DNA of 64,000 nucleotides from positions 1 to 64,000 of the forward strand of contig SHBP01000004.1 in NCBI GenBank assembly GCA_004211905.1, given 5' to 3'. The notes beneath the pieces were generated by a model. It searched no databases, was not told the origin of the DNA, and worked only from the letters and a program-made list of their open reading frames with translations. The position numbers were made by a program, and so were the translations under genes. This DNA comes from SAR92 clade bacterium (GTDB taxonomy: Bacteria > Pseudomonadota > Gammaproteobacteria > Pseudomonadales > Porticoccaceae). This document shows positions 29,680 through 39,999 of this stretch, piece by piece. Position 1 is the stretch's first letter, and every line of letters begins with the position of its first letter.

Positions 29680-30846
29680 ATGAACCTGCATGAATATCAA
29701 GGTAAGCAACTGTTTGCCGAATATGGACTACCTGTTTCTAAAGGTGTTGCGGCAGAAACAGTTCAAGAAGCCATAGCGGCCGCTGACATCATTGGTGGTG
29801 ATCGATGGGTTGTTAAGGCTCAAGTCCACGCGGGTGGCCGCGGAAAGGCCGGCGGCGTTAAACTTGTTAGCTCTAAAACAGAAATCGAAGAGTTTTCGCG
29901 TCATTGGCTCGGTAAAAACTTAGTTACCTACCAAACAGACGCCAATGGCCAGCCAGTAAGCCGTATTCTGGTTGAAACCTGCACAGATATAGATCAAGAA
30001 CTTTATTTGGGCGCTGTGGTAGACCGTGGAACTCGTCGAATCATCTTTATGGCCTCTACCGAGGGCGGTGTTGAGATTGAAAAGGTTGCGCACGAAACCC
30101 CAGAAAAGATCCTAAAAGCCGTTATAGACCCTCTAACGGGTGCTCAACCCTATCAGGGACGTGACCTTGCGTTTAAATTAGGGCTCAAAGGGGTTCAAGT
30201 TAAGCAATTTGTCAGCATTTTTATGGGTTTGGCTAAATTGTTTAAAGAGAAAGACCTTGAGCTATTAGAAGTGAACCCACTGGTTATCACTGACGAAGGA
30301 AACCTTCACTGCCTAGATGCCAAAGTTATTATTGATGGTAACGCGCTGTATCGTCAGCCGCAGATTAAAGAAATGCATGATCCTTCTCAGGAGGATGCTC
30401 GTGAAGCCCATGCATCAGCCTGGGATTTAAATTACGTAGCACTTGATGGTGACATTGGTTGCATGGTCAATGGTGCTGGTTTAGCCATGGGCACTATGGA
30501 CATTGTTAATCTTCATGGTGGATCCCCAGCTAACTTCCTCGATGTTGGGGGCGGAGCGACCAAAGAGCGTGTAGTTGAAGCGTTCAAAATTATTCTTTCA
30601 GACACCAACGTTAAAGCCGTACTGATCAACATCTTTGGCGGTATCGTTCGCTGTGATTTGATTGCCGAAGGCGTAATTGGCGCGGTAGAAGAGGTTGGTG
30701 TAACTATTCCGGTGGTTGTGCGTTTAGAGGGCAACAATGCAGAGCTAGGAACTAAAAAATTGGCCGAATCTGGTCTTGCTATCATTGCTGCTACTAGTTT
30801 GACTGATGCAGCACAACAGGTTGTTAAAGCCGCAGGGGGTAACTAA
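29680..30846 (+). CDS. sucC: Succinyl-CoA synthetase beta subunit
   Basis: The 388-residue ATP-grasp subunit begins [20 protein letters not shown], as in the family. It has the nucleotide-binding [18 protein letters not shown] segment and the [14 protein letters not shown] loop at the alpha-subunit interface. With SucD it makes succinate and ATP or GTP from succinyl-CoA. The length equals that of E. coli SucC (388). It follows lpdA after 83 nt, and sucD begins 2 nt after its stop. Confidence 0.98.
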   Translation: MNLHEYQGKQLFAEYGLPVSKGVAAETVQEAIAAADIIGGDRWVVKAQVHAGGRGKAGGVKLVSSKTEIEEFSRHWLGKNLVTYQTDANGQPVSRILVETCTDIDQELYLGAVVDRGTRRIIFMASTEGGVEIEKVAHETPEKILKAVIDPLTGAQPYQGRDLAFKLGLKGVQVKQFVSIFMGLAKLFKEKDLELLEVNPLVITDEGNLHCLDAKVIIDGNALYRQPQIKEMHDPSQEDAREAHASAWDLNYVALDGDIGCMVNGAGLAMGTMDIVNLHGGSPANFLDVGGGATKERVVEAFKIILSDTNVKAVLINIFGGIVRCDLIAEGVIGAVEEVGVTIPVVVRLEGNNAELGTKKLAESGLAIIAATSLTDAAQQVVKAAGGN

Positions 30847-30848
30847 AC

Positions 30849-31721
30849 ATGTCTATCTTAATTAACAGCGACACAAAAGTTATCTGCCAGGGCTTTACTG
30901 GTGGGCAGGGCACTTTCCACTCAGAGCAAGCTATCGAATACGGCACAAAAATGGTTGGCGGTGTTACACCGGGTAAAGGTGGTACAACACACCTTGGGCT
31001 TCCTGTGTTCAATACTGTAGCGGAGGCTGTTGCAGAAACAGGGGCAGAAGCCTCAGTTATCTACGTTCCAGCGCCATTTTGTAAAGATTCTATTCTCGAA
31101 GCTGCATATTCAGGTCTCAAGCTAGTAGTTTGTATTACCGAAGGTATACCCACACAAGATATGCTCGACTGCAAAGTGGTATGTGACTCCTTGGGAGTTA
31201 CTTTAATAGGGCCTAACTGCCCGGGTGTTATTACCCCCGGTGAATGTAAAATCGGCATTATGCCTGGACACATTCATCTGCCGGGCAAAGTCGGTATCGT
31301 ATCTCGCTCTGGTACATTGACCTATGAAGCAGTTAAGCAAACCACAGATTACGGCTTTGGCCAGTCTACCTGTGTGGGTATTGGCGGCGATCCAATCCCC
31401 GGATCAAGTTTTATCGATATCTTAGAGCTGTTTGAAAAAGATCCAGCCACTGAGGCCATCGTTATGATCGGCGAAATTGGTGGCACTGCAGAAGAAGAAG
31501 CGGCGGCTTACATCAAAGCCAATGTCACCAAGCCTGTTGTTTCTTATATTGCTGGTGTAACAGCCCCAGCAGGCAAGCGCATGGGCCATGCTGGTGCGAT
31601 CGTTTCAGGTGGTAAAGGTACAGCAGATGAGAAGTTTGCGGCCCTTGAAGATGCTGGTGTTAAAACCGTGCGTAGTCTTGCTGAGATTGGCAATGGTCTG
31701 AAAGAGATCACTGGCTGGTAG
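30849..31721 (+). CDS. sucD: Succinyl-CoA synthetase alpha subunit
   Basis: The 290-residue subunit binds CoA through its N-terminal Rossmann domain ([19 protein letters not shown]) and carries the phosphorylated His (H247 in [16 protein letters not shown]). Length matches E. coli SucD (289). It is the last gene of the sdh-suc operon, and a terminator follows. Confidence 0.98.
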   Translation: MSILINSDTKVICQGFTGGQGTFHSEQAIEYGTKMVGGVTPGKGGTTHLGLPVFNTVAEAVAETGAEASVIYVPAPFCKDSILEAAYSGLKLVVCITEGIPTQDMLDCKVVCDSLGVTLIGPNCPGVITPGECKIGIMPGHIHLPGKVGIVSRSGTLTYEAVKQTTDYGFGQSTCVGIGGDPIPGSSFIDILELFEKDPATEAIVMIGEIGGTAEEEAAAYIKANVTKPVVSYIAGVTAPAGKRMGHAGAIVSGGKGTADEKFAALEDAGVKTVRSLAEIGNGLKEITGW

Positions 31722-31746
31722 GGTTTTGCCCACATGAGTGTTGCTT

Positions 31747-31777
31747 AAAAAAAGTGGCCAAAGGGCTGCTTTTTTTT
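31747..31777. terminator. Rho-independent terminator after sucD
   Basis: A7-GTGGCC (31747-31759) pairs with GGCTGC-T8 (31764-31777), with two G-U pairs and a 4-nt AAAG loop. It lies between sucD and a convergent minus-strand gene and can act both ways. Confidence 0.8.
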
Positions 31778-31810
31778 GTCCAGTGTTTTCTATTTATTAC
31801 TTTTGTTTAT

Positions 31811-32635
31811 TTAATTTTCATTTATCTGCGCGCATATCTCTGGGGCAGCTAAGGTTAGACAAGTGAAGTGCGACGCACCTTTGATTATTTTCGGACTCGA
31901 GCAATTAGGTATATTGTTTGCAAGATGGTGCGCCATACTAATGGGTGACCAGTTATCTTGGTCTCCGTGCCACAAATAAACATTGGTTTTGCAATCGCGA
32001 ACAGCTGATTGCCATGGTGTTACATACTGTTTAATGTCCCTCATATAACCGGTCAAATTACGTTTAAAACAGTCGGCTAGTATGGGAGTAAAGTTTGCTT
32101 TAAAGTCTATAGTTTCTGAGAGTGTTTTATCTTTTCCTGTGGCACTAGCAAACAAGATTCTGTAAAGCATATTAGGTGCTAGCTTTGCCATCAGGTTCTG
32201 CCAGTACGATATCAAATTGAAAACGATTGGTGACTTGATTGCAGCAGAGAAAAGAAATTTACCTGCCATATCATCTATAAATACCCCTGCATCAAGTGGG
32301 GCTGCCGCAGAGATTAGATATAAATTTCGGACGTTCTCATTCATATAGTTGCTAGTTTCAATAGCTGTGTGACAACCTATAGAAAATCCGATCAAATCAA
32401 TGGGCTTGCCATTTGTTTTTTGCTTAATAGTATCAGCAATGAATTGATAGTAGCGCGCGGCTGTCAGAGAGGAGTCAATGGAGAAGCGATCGAAGGACAT
32501 AATGTTTAGATTATAAATTTTAGCATGGGCGTCAAATAGAGAGCATTCCTCGGGCGCGCCTGGTGCGCCGTGGAAATAGACAACGGGTGTTCCGTTGGGG
32601 TTACCGTACTCTACGAAGTGTAAATTAGTTTCCAT
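31811..32635 (-). CDS. Alpha/beta-hydrolase fold protein
   Basis: A 274-residue alpha/beta hydrolase. The oxyanion-type HGAPGAP motif lies near residue 22, the nucleophile elbow GFSIG at 83-87 (S85), the acid Asp in WHGDQDNWS and the catalytic His in KGASHFTC. The substrate is not recognisable. It starts 19 nt downstream of a metal-efflux permease gene on the same strand and is probably transcribed with it, although no known partner role in metal resistance is apparent. Confidence 0.8.
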   Translation of the reverse strand: METNLHFVEYGNPNGTPVVYFHGAPGAPEECSLFDAHAKIYNLNIMSFDRFSIDSSLTAARYYQFIADTIKQKTNGKPIDLIGFSIGCHTAIETSNYMNENVRNLYLISAAAPLDAGVFIDDMAGKFLFSAAIKSPIVFNLISYWQNLMAKLAPNMLYRILFASATGKDKTLSETIDFKANFTPILADCFKRNLTGYMRDIKQYVTPWQSAVRDCKTNVYLWHGDQDNWSPISMAHHLANNIPNCSSPKIIKGASHFTCLTLAAPEICAQINEN

Positions 32636-32654
32636 TGTTTGGTTTGTCCACTTA

Positions 32655-33752
32655 CTAAGCAGATGCAGGTTTTACGAACAAATATTTTGTTACGAGAGCA
32701 TAAGTCATTAAAGCGCCTAATATAATAGCGGACATTGAAGCAATTGGTGTGTTGGTCATCATGTGTGTGTGTTGGGTTTGAGCTAGAAAATCGATACTCC
32801 ATTGAGTTACTAAATAGTTGGTGAGATAACCAAATCCAAATCCCACGCCAACAACACTTCCAAGATAGGCAACCAAGGCGCGCGTGCCTAGCTCATTTCT
32901 AACCAAGCCGATTGTGGCTATATTGGTCGCAGGCCCCACCAGCATAAACACTAATGTTGCACCTGGAGATACTCCTGAAAACAGAAGACCTGCAGCAATG
33001 GGTGTGGAGGCTAGGGCGCATATGTACATGGGTACACCAATTAGCGCCATAACTACAAAGGCCATAAAGCCATCACCCCACTGGGTTAAAAACTCGGTGG
33101 GCACATAAGTTTTCACCACGGCTGCAATTCCAAGACCGATCATTAGCCACAGACTGATATCCCTAATAAGATCTACAAAGGTGAATTTCATGCTATCTCT
33201 GAGCCGATTACCAATGCTATCAGCAGCGCTGTTCTCTTCACTTACTTTACTACAACAGCTCTCTGCGGATGCAGGTTCAGGGTCAGGTGCAGGTTCAGCA
33301 GTTTTGCTGGCGCAGCAGGACTGAACTGGCTCTGAACTCTGTGGAGCATGATCGTTTTTATCAGGGCCTACTAGCAAGCCTGCAGTTATAGCGGTAGAAA
33401 TGGCCGCAATTGGTCTAATTATAGCCATAAAGGGCCCCATCATCGCGTAGGATACCGTAACCGAGTCTACACCAGTCTCTGGTGTAGATATTAAAAAAGA
33501 CGTTGTGGCAGCCTTAGAGGCGCCGCTGCGTCTTAAACCGAGTGCTGCAGGAATGACACCACAGGAGCACAAGGGCAGGGGTGCACCCAAAAGAGCGGCT
33601 TTAATGGTGGCCAAAAGCCCCGGCTCTCCTAAATGTTTGGCCAATACTTGGCTAGGCACAAATGCCTTCATAAGGCCAGCCACACTAAAGCCCATTAGTA
33701 GCCAAGGAGCTGACTCAATAAATAGACCGATAAAATGTTGAGTAAAAGACAT
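32655..33752 (-). CDS. SO_0444-type Cu/Zn efflux permease (DUF318/ArsP-like)
   Basis: A 365-residue integral membrane protein with two bundles of helices. PLCSCGVIPAALGLRRSG with the C62/C64 pair is the permease-family signature. A soluble central loop (about 130-180) has two CC pairs (C146-C147 and C166-C167), as expected for binding soft metals. The family is linked to Cu/Zn efflux. It lies 9 nt downstream of a MerR regulator gene and is preceded, through it, by a MerR-type promoter, which supports metal-induced expression. Metal specificity is not certain. Confidence 0.82.
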   Translation of the reverse strand: MSFTQHFIGLFIESAPWLLMGFSVAGLMKAFVPSQVLAKHLGEPGLLATIKAALLGAPLPLCSCGVIPAALGLRRSGASKAATTSFLISTPETGVDSVTVSYAMMGPFMAIIRPIAAISTAITAGLLVGPDKNDHAPQSSEPVQSCCASKTAEPAPDPEPASAESCCSKVSEENSAADSIGNRLRDSMKFTFVDLIRDISLWLMIGLGIAAVVKTYVPTEFLTQWGDGFMAFVVMALIGVPMYICALASTPIAAGLLFSGVSPGATLVFMLVGPATNIATIGLVRNELGTRALVAYLGSVVGVGFGFGYLTNYLVTQWSIDFLAQTQHTHMMTNTPIASMSAIILGALMTYALVTKYLFVKPASA

Positions 33753-33761
33753 GAGCTTATA

Positions 33762-34169
33762 TCACCTTGCTTGTTCGTTTAGTGCACCTAATATGGTGCA
33801 TTGGGTTGCGGGTTCATCACCACCGCAACAGGCATCACTCAAAGTTTGTAATGAGTGTTTTATTTTTTCTATTTCTAAAAGACGTTGATTAACGATAGTA
33901 ATCTTGTTGTCCACAAACTCTTTTACATCTTGGCAAGACTTTTTGTCTTTTGTGACTTCAAGCTCTAAGAGTTGATGAATTTCATTAAGAGTAAAGCCGA
34001 CTTCTTTGGCGCTCACAATAAAGCTTATGCGCTCAACGTCGATATTTGAATACAAACGATAGCCAGACTCTGTGCGCTGATTGGGTATGATCAGGCCGTG
34101 CTTTTCATAAAACCGTAGGGTGTCTCTCGAGACTCCCGCTAGAGAGGCTAATTCACCTATTTTTAACAT
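33762..34169 (-). CDS. MerR-family metal-responsive regulator (ZntR-like)
   Basis: A MerR regulator of about 135 residues with an N-terminal winged helix (IGELASLAGVSRDTLRFYEKHG), a coiled dimer helix and a C-terminal Cys-rich tail (CCGGDEPATQC) plus an earlier Cys in KSCQDVKEF. This pattern resembles ZntR and other divalent-metal sensors rather than the two-Cys CueR loop. I prefer the ATG at 34169 (MLKIGEL), because GGAG lies 9 nt upstream; the ATG at 34184 coincides with the expected transcription start. It regulates, by inference, its own operon with the permease. Confidence 0.85.
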   Translation of the reverse strand: MLKIGELASLAGVSRDTLRFYEKHGLIIPNQRTESGYRLYSNIDVERISFIVSAKEVGFTLNEIHQLLELEVTKDKKSCQDVKEFVDNKITIVNQRLLEIEKIKHSLQTLSDACCGGDEPATQCTILGALNEQAR

Positions 34170-34190
34170 TTTAAATGGCTCCATAGGAAT

Positions 34191-34222
34191 AGTATAAACC
34201 TTGGAGTATAGTCTAGAGTCAA
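34191..34222 (-). promoter_or_regulatory. MerR-type promoter with 20-bp spacer
   Basis: Reading the minus strand: TTGACT (34222-34217), a 20-bp spacer, then TATACT (34196-34191). The spacer carries an imperfect dyad, ACTCTAGAC with CTCCAAGGT. An overlong 19-20 bp spacer with an operator inside it is the hallmark of promoters twisted open by MerR-family activators. Confidence 0.8.
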
Positions 34223-34252
34223 GCCTTATAACAAACGGCTCAACGACAGCTG

Positions 34253-35743
34253 TTAGGCACTTTTCCGATTTAGAGTGTCTTTTGATGTAAATTGCAGAGC
34301 ACTATCTGTGCCGAGCGCCTGATTAAAGATTTTGCGGTCTCTTCTGAAGTCCTGAGTATTCACCCAAGGCTCTCGGTCCCCCTGCTTTGGAAAGAGGTGC
34401 ATGACGCGCTGCATATAGCCGGCAGGGAAGTCGTCAATCCAGTGTCGTGCTGGCATCTCCTTCAATTCGCTGGGCACTTCAGGCACCACGCTTGTTGTGT
34501 TGGTTTCATTCATATGGTTAAGAGCTTTGCATACCCACTCTGCAGTAAGGTCAGCTCGGAGGGTCCAGGAGGCATTAATATACCCAAAGGTTTGAACTAA
34601 ATTGGGTACGCTAGACACCATTAAGCCCTTGTAGGTCCAGAGTTTTGCAAAGTCGACAGATGCACCATCCACTGATATCTCTGCTCCTCCCATCATAATT
34701 AACTGTAAGCCAGTGGCGGTAACGATGATGTCGGCATCTAGGTGCTCACCCGATTTCAATTTAATGCCAGTTTCAGTGAAGGTGTCGATATGATCAGTAA
34801 CCACAGTGGCGCTGCCGTTATTTATAGAGCTGAACAGATCACTATCAGGCACAAGACACAAGCGTTGATCCCAAGGGTTGTAACTGGGAGTAAAATGTTT
34901 ATCGACATCATAGTCTGGACCAAGTTCTTTACGTACCATGTCCAGTAACGTCTTTTTAACCTTTTCTGGTCGTTTGCGTGTCTGTTTATAAAGTAGTTCT
35001 TGGAATCTTGTGTTGCGCAAGCGGGTTAGAGCATAAGCCCAGCGATGGGGTAACAGTTTACGCAATCCATTGGCAAACCAGTCCTCTGAGGGCCGTGAAA
35101 TAATATACGTGGGAGAGCGTTGGAGCATTGTCACGCTAGCGGCTTTTTCTGCCATTGAGGGTACTAGGGTAACTGCGGTTGCGCCCGACCCTATAACCAC
35201 TACTTTTTTGCCTTCGTAATTTAGGTCTTCTGGCCAAAATTGAGGATGCACAAGTGTACCCTTAAAAGTGTCGGTAGCTGGAAGGCCAGGATCATGGGCT
35301 TGATCATAACTATAATAGCCAGAACACATGTATAAAAAATTACAGGTAATTTCTATGGCTTCATCAGTGTTAGCCATTGCGATGGATAGTGTCCATCGAT
35401 GGGTTTCGCTGTCCCAGTTTGCGCTTGTTAATTTATGGTTAAACCGGATTTTATCTGCAAATTTATTTTCAGTTGCAGTTTTGCGCACGTAGTCAAGAAT
35501 AGAAGGCCCGTCAGCTATAGCTTTGGCGCTTTCCCAAGGCTTGAAGCTGTAACCAAGAGTGTGCATATCGCTATCAGAGCGAATACCAGGATAGCGAAAA
35601 AGATCCCATGTGCCACCAATAGCAGAACGCCCCTCAAGAATAAGAAATTCATGGTTAGGGCATTTTTCGCGGAGGTGGTAGGCTGCTCCAATACCTGACA
35701 AGCCTGCTCCTACGATGACAACATCGGTGTGCTCAACATTCAT
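34253..35743 (-). CDS. Flavin-containing / Baeyer-Villiger-type monooxygenase
   Basis: A 496-residue two-dinucleotide-domain flavoprotein: the FAD motif GAGLSG at 12-17, then GGTWDLFRYPGIRSDSD, the BVMO fingerprint FKGTLVHPQFWP at 160-171 (matching FxGxxxHxxxWP) and the NADPH motif GSGATA at 185-190. BVMOs convert ketones to esters or lactones. The length fits the short EtaA-like class. The start at ATG 35743 is chosen over one at 35803, because homologues begin just before the FAD strand and AAGGAC lies upstream. It is paired with an SDR gene 153 nt upstream on the same strand, a frequent alcohol-to-ketone-to-ester arrangement. The substrate is unknown. Confidence 0.88.
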   Translation of the reverse strand: MNVEHTDVVIVGAGLSGIGAAYHLREKCPNHEFLILEGRSAIGGTWDLFRYPGIRSDSDMHTLGYSFKPWESAKAIADGPSILDYVRKTATENKFADKIRFNHKLTSANWDSETHRWTLSIAMANTDEAIEITCNFLYMCSGYYSYDQAHDPGLPATDTFKGTLVHPQFWPEDLNYEGKKVVVIGSGATAVTLVPSMAEKAASVTMLQRSPTYIISRPSEDWFANGLRKLLPHRWAYALTRLRNTRFQELLYKQTRKRPEKVKKTLLDMVRKELGPDYDVDKHFTPSYNPWDQRLCLVPDSDLFSSINNGSATVVTDHIDTFTETGIKLKSGEHLDADIIVTATGLQLIMMGGAEISVDGASVDFAKLWTYKGLMVSSVPNLVQTFGYINASWTLRADLTAEWVCKALNHMNETNTTSVVPEVPSELKEMPARHWIDDFPAGYMQRVMHLFPKQGDREPWVNTQDFRRDRKIFNQALGTDSALQFTSKDTLNRKSA

Positions 35744-35896
35744 AGTCAATTTGTCCTTTTTATTAACGTTCTTGATGCGTCCAAGAAACATTGTAAATGA
35801 CATCTGTTGTGGACTTAGACTCTAATAACCTCAAGTACAGATTCATTTACAATCTTTAATAGGATTCTTTTACGGTCAAACATCAAAACCAGTGCG

Positions 35897-36787
35897 CTAA
35901 AAATTAAGAGGTTTTTTATTCCTCAGCAATGTTAGCGGCATGGTAAATAGCGGAAATACCTTGTCATAATGCATAGGGAATAGTCGCTGTGAAAGATCCA
36001 TCAGCTTAGCATCTGCGCCAACAAAGATTCGCTTTTTGTTTTTCAGTACACCATTAAGAATGATATTGGAGGCTCTACTTGGGTGCATGCCGTTATTGCG
36101 GAAGAAATCTGCCATTTCTTCTTGGGTGGAGCCTATTCCAATAAGCTTACCCATCATTTCTTGCAGTGGATTAACCGTGTCTTCACGGATGTTCATTCTT
36201 GCATTAGTGACAATATTGGTTCCAATGTGCCCAGGATGTACGCAATGAATCTGTACGTTACTCTCTTTTAGTTCTTTTGCTAAGCACTCGGTAAAGCCAC
36301 GAACCGCAAACTTTGCGACGTGATAAACCGATTGGTTGGGTACGGTAATCATGCCAAAAATTGAGGAAATATTGATTAGTGCAGCCTCGGGTCGCTTTTG
36401 TAAGTGCGGTAAAAATGCTCGAGTACCATTGATAACTCCATGGAGGTTTATGTTCATTACCCAGTCCCAATCGGTTTCAGACATGTCTTCAAAACTCGAG
36501 TCAACGGTAACCCCTGCGTTGTTAAAAATCATATCCACATGGCCGTGTTGTTCTATGACTCGCGCGGGTAGGGCATCAATGGCTGCTTTATTAGCCACGT
36601 CTAGCACATGACTAGAGACATTCACCGGATAGACTTTGACCATCTGTTCAGTCTCTGCCAATGTCGTCTGATTAATCTCACAGATTGCCACGTCGGCACC
36701 AGCTTTTGCTAACAGCACTGCAAGGTAGCGGCCCATGCCTGATCCAGCTCCGGTAATAACGGCGACTTTTTTGGAGAATGATTTCAT
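35897..36787 (-). CDS. Short-chain dehydrogenase/reductase (SDR)
   Basis: A 296-residue classical SDR: cofactor motif TGAGSGMG at 12-19, NNAG near residue 89, catalytic Ser at 141-142, and YxxxK at Y155/K159. The acidic residue after beta-strand 2 (CEINQ) suggests NAD(H) preference. An extended C-terminus (about 250-296) contains hydrophobic residues as in membrane-associated SDRs. It precedes the BVMO gene on the same strand and may supply its ketone substrate; this is inference. Confidence 0.87.
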   Translation of the reverse strand: MKSFSKKVAVITGAGSGMGRYLAVLLAKAGADVAICEINQTTLAETEQMVKVYPVNVSSHVLDVANKAAIDALPARVIEQHGHVDMIFNNAGVTVDSSFEDMSETDWDWVMNINLHGVINGTRAFLPHLQKRPEAALINISSIFGMITVPNQSVYHVAKFAVRGFTECLAKELKESNVQIHCVHPGHIGTNIVTNARMNIREDTVNPLQEMMGKLIGIGSTQEEMADFFRNNGMHPSRASNIILNGVLKNKKRIFVGADAKLMDLSQRLFPMHYDKVFPLFTMPLTLLRNKKPLNF

Positions 36788-36875
36788 AAATATTGACCCT
36801 AATAGAGGCTTCTAGTTGATTTTGACAATTTCTACTTTATGAGATGGCACTTATGGTGTCAATATATGTTCTTGT

Positions 36876-39800
36876 TCATCTGAAATTGCGTGATCTGATG
36901 TTAGTTTGATAAAGTAACTCGCTACAGTCGGTGAGTTCCTGTGCTATTACATGCACCACTGCTCCATCTGTTTCAATGACCCCTTTAACCATTAATAGTT
37001 GAGCTTTAAGAAGAGCTTGACGGCAACGTTCTTGAACGCTTTTCCAGATAACGATATTGCTGTTACCTGTTTCGTCTTCTAAGGTTAGAAAAACCACCCC
37101 TGATGCGGTTCCAGGGCGTTGTTTGCCAGTGACTATGCCGGCCATACGAACAAATCTTTGATGCCCCATTTCAGCCAAGTCTAGGTGGCGCTTACATCGC
37201 TGAAAAAAAGGAAACTGCTCTCGCAAAATACTCATAGGGTGACGGCCTAGACTTAGACCATTATTATTGTAATCGGCATAGACATCGTCACTTTCAGTGG
37301 GTGCTTCAAGAGTTATATTTGATTCAGTGCCTATGTTGTTTAGAAGAGGCGTTTCGTTATTAAAAGCCAATGTTTGCCAATGCGCTTGCCGGCGGTGATC
37401 AGTTATCGATTGCAGTGCGCCTGCACGACTTAACAGGCTTAAATCAGCTTTAGACAGCCCTGTGCGAATAGCCAAATCATTGAGTGTTGTGAAAGGCTTT
37501 TTGGTTTTGATAATACGCAGAGCCGACCTTTTGGAGAAGCCTTTTATAATTCTAAACCCTAATCTAATCATTGGTTTATTACTGTTTCTAATCTCATCGT
37601 CACTCTCAAGACTATGATCCCAAAAACTATGATTAACGTCGATAGGCCTAATTTTTATATTGTGACGCTGAGCATCTTGTATTAGCTGAGATGGTGAGTA
37701 AAAGCCCATGGGTTGACTGTTCATGATTGCACAGCAAAAAGCAGCTGGGTAGTGACACTTTAACCAAGCAGATACATAGGCAAGCAGGGCAAAGCTAGCA
37801 GAATGTGACTCGGGAAAACCATAGACTCCAAAACCTTGAATTTGACGAAAGAGACGCTGGGCAAAATCTAGGCTATAACCTTGTTTTAACATACCGTCGG
37901 TGAGCTTTTGCTCGAATTTGGACAGCTGATTGTTACCGCCACCCTTGCTACTCCAGCTTGCCATGGCTCGACGTAATTGATCTGCTTCTCCGCCAGAAAA
38001 GCCAGCGGCAACCATCGCGAGGCGAATAACCTGCTCTTGGAACACTGGGATACCCAGAGTCCGCTCTAATACAGCTTTAATCTCAGGACTAGGATAGTTG
38101 GCTACTTCAAGTCCCTGCCGGCGTTTTAGATAGGGATGAACCATGCCACCTTGAATAGGACCAGGCCTAACAATGGCAATTTCGATGACTAGATCGTAAA
38201 AACAGCGAGGCTTAAGGCGCGGTAGCATGGCCATTTGAGCACGAGACTCTATTTGAAATACTCCAACACTGTCAGCCTTGCAGAGCATGTCGTAGGTGGC
38301 GGTATCATTCTTAGGGATGCTTTGCATACTCAGTTGAACACCCTGTTGGTTTTGAATTAGGTTGAAGCAGCGGTGAATAGCGGTGAGCATACCCAATGCA
38401 AGAATATCTATTTTCAATAAACCCAGTGCCTCTATGTCGGTCTTATCCCATTGAATAACGGTTCGCTCAGGCATGCTGGCATTTTCGATAGGCACTAGTG
38501 TGCTGGTAGGACTGCGAGTGATGATAAATCCCCCTACATGTTGAGAGAGGTGGCGGGGGAAGCCCATGATTTCTTGAAGAAGTTGATAAAAATGGTCAAT
38601 AAGACGTTTGTCTGTGCTACTGCTCCCAGATTGACTATTTTGCTCATTAAACTGTTTCTCTAAATCAGCACGGCGATCCCACCAAGATAAAGACTGACTC
38701 AGTTGTTCTATAAACAATGGGTCTAAGCCAAGAGCTTTGCCCACATCACGTACTGCACTTCGTGGTTTGTAGGTGATAACAGTGGCAGCTATAGCGGCAC
38801 GCTCACGGCTATAGCGCTTGTAGATATATTGAATAACCTCTTCACGTCGCTCGTGTTCAAAGTCGACATCAATATCGGGAGGCTCGTTGCGTTCCTTTGA
38901 AATAAAACGCTCGAACAACAGTGAAATTTGGTCAGGAGATACCTCGGTGATAAATAAACAGTAGCAAACCACGGAGTTGGCCGCTGAACCGCGCCCTTGG
39001 CAAAGAATATTACGACTGCGGGCAAAAGCGACAATGTCATGCACAGTTAAAAAATAGCTTTCATAACCAAGCTCAGCTATCACTTTTAACTCATAGTTAA
39101 TTTGAGCAATAACGACTGCTGATGGCTGATCAGGCCAGCGCAGCTTAACACCTTCATCAACAAGGTATCGCAATTGTTCAGCAGGGGTTAAGTGGTCAGG
39201 TACAACCTCAGAGGGGTATTCATAGCGCAACTCTTCAAGTGAAAATTGACAGCGCTTAGCAATGACAATGGTTTCGGCTAGTAATGCAGGAGGGTAAAGT
39301 TTTTTAAGATAAGAAAGACTGCGTAGACGCCGTTCAGCATTGGCAAAGCGCCTTTTACCTAACTCCATAACAGAGCAATTGTGGTGTATGGCAGTGAGAG
39401 TATCCTGAAGATTTTGACGTTCCTTAACATGCATATGAACATCACCACAGGCAACCATTGGTATCTCCCACATAGCCGCTAGGTTACGAAAATAGTAATA
39501 CTGAGTAGATTCATTACCATCGAGTAAGTGTTCAATACCTAGCCATAGTCGACCACTAAACCAAGTGCTGAGTTGTTGCCCAATAGCATTGTCAGTTTCA
39601 GAGTTACCACAGGGTATCCAAATGACTAGAGCATTGTTCAAATTACACTCTAGGTCTTGCCACTCTAGGCGGTATTCACCTTTTTTACTGCGTCTTCTAG
39701 CCAGTGTAATTAATCCTGATAATTCAGAGTAAGATTGACGGTTTGTTACTAAGGCTATGATTTTATGGCCATCAATTTGAAACTCACTACCAATAATCAA

Positions 39801-39980
39801 TGGTAGCCCGCAATCTAGTGCAGCTACATGGGCTTTAACTACACCTGCTAAAGAGCACTCGTCGGTAATCGCAAGTGCTTGATAATCTAGTGATGACGCC
39901 GTATTAACCAATTCTTGCGGGTGAGATGCCCCGCGTAAAAAGGTAAAGTTACTCACGCAATGAAGTTCTGCATATTGCAT
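36876..39980 (-). CDS. dnaE2: Error-prone DNA polymerase DnaE2
   Basis: A 1034-residue C-family polymerase. The N-terminal PHP domain starts YAELHCVSNFTFLRGASHP, and palm-domain catalytic aspartates lie in PPDIDVDFEHERR (D369, D371). An HhH region and an OB fold (VRMAGIVTGKQRPGTA) close the protein. The length and absence of a tau-binding tail fit DnaE2, the translesion polymerase that works with ImuA and ImuB in SOS mutagenesis. I set the start at ATG 39980; a GTG at 39986 is also possible. A LexA box lies 20 bp upstream. imuA-imuB are 3.5 kb away instead of adjacent. Confidence 0.95.
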   Translation of the reverse strand: MQYAELHCVSNFTFLRGASHPQELVNTASSLDYQALAITDECSLAGVVKAHVAALDCGLPLIIGSEFQIDGHKIIALVTNRQSYSELSGLITLARRRSKKGEYRLEWQDLECNLNNALVIWIPCGNSETDNAIGQQLSTWFSGRLWLGIEHLLDGNESTQYYYFRNLAAMWEIPMVACGDVHMHVKERQNLQDTLTAIHHNCSVMELGKRRFANAERRLRSLSYLKKLYPPALLAETIVIAKRCQFSLEELRYEYPSEVVPDHLTPAEQLRYLVDEGVKLRWPDQPSAVVIAQINYELKVIAELGYESYFLTVHDIVAFARSRNILCQGRGSAANSVVCYCLFITEVSPDQISLLFERFISKERNEPPDIDVDFEHERREEVIQYIYKRYSRERAAIAATVITYKPRSAVRDVGKALGLDPLFIEQLSQSLSWWDRRADLEKQFNEQNSQSGSSSTDKRLIDHFYQLLQEIMGFPRHLSQHVGGFIITRSPTSTLVPIENASMPERTVIQWDKTDIEALGLLKIDILALGMLTAIHRCFNLIQNQQGVQLSMQSIPKNDTATYDMLCKADSVGVFQIESRAQMAMLPRLKPRCFYDLVIEIAIVRPGPIQGGMVHPYLKRRQGLEVANYPSPEIKAVLERTLGIPVFQEQVIRLAMVAAGFSGGEADQLRRAMASWSSKGGGNNQLSKFEQKLTDGMLKQGYSLDFAQRLFRQIQGFGVYGFPESHSASFALLAYVSAWLKCHYPAAFCCAIMNSQPMGFYSPSQLIQDAQRHNIKIRPIDVNHSFWDHSLESDDEIRNSNKPMIRLGFRIIKGFSKRSALRIIKTKKPFTTLNDLAIRTGLSKADLSLLSRAGALQSITDHRRQAHWQTLAFNNETPLLNNIGTESNITLEAPTESDDVYADYNNNGLSLGRHPMSILREQFPFFQRCKRHLDLAEMGHQRFVRMAGIVTGKQRPGTASGVVFLTLEDETGNSNIVIWKSVQERCRQALLKAQLLMVKGVIETDGAVVHVIAQELTDCSELLYQTNIRSRNFR

Positions 39981-39999
39981 AATCACTACAACTCAATAA

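Noticed and set aside
34170-34184. First ATG of the MerR gene as start codon
   Set aside because: It lies at the expected transcription start and would leave no leader or RBS; the ATG at 34169 has GGAG at a suitable distance.
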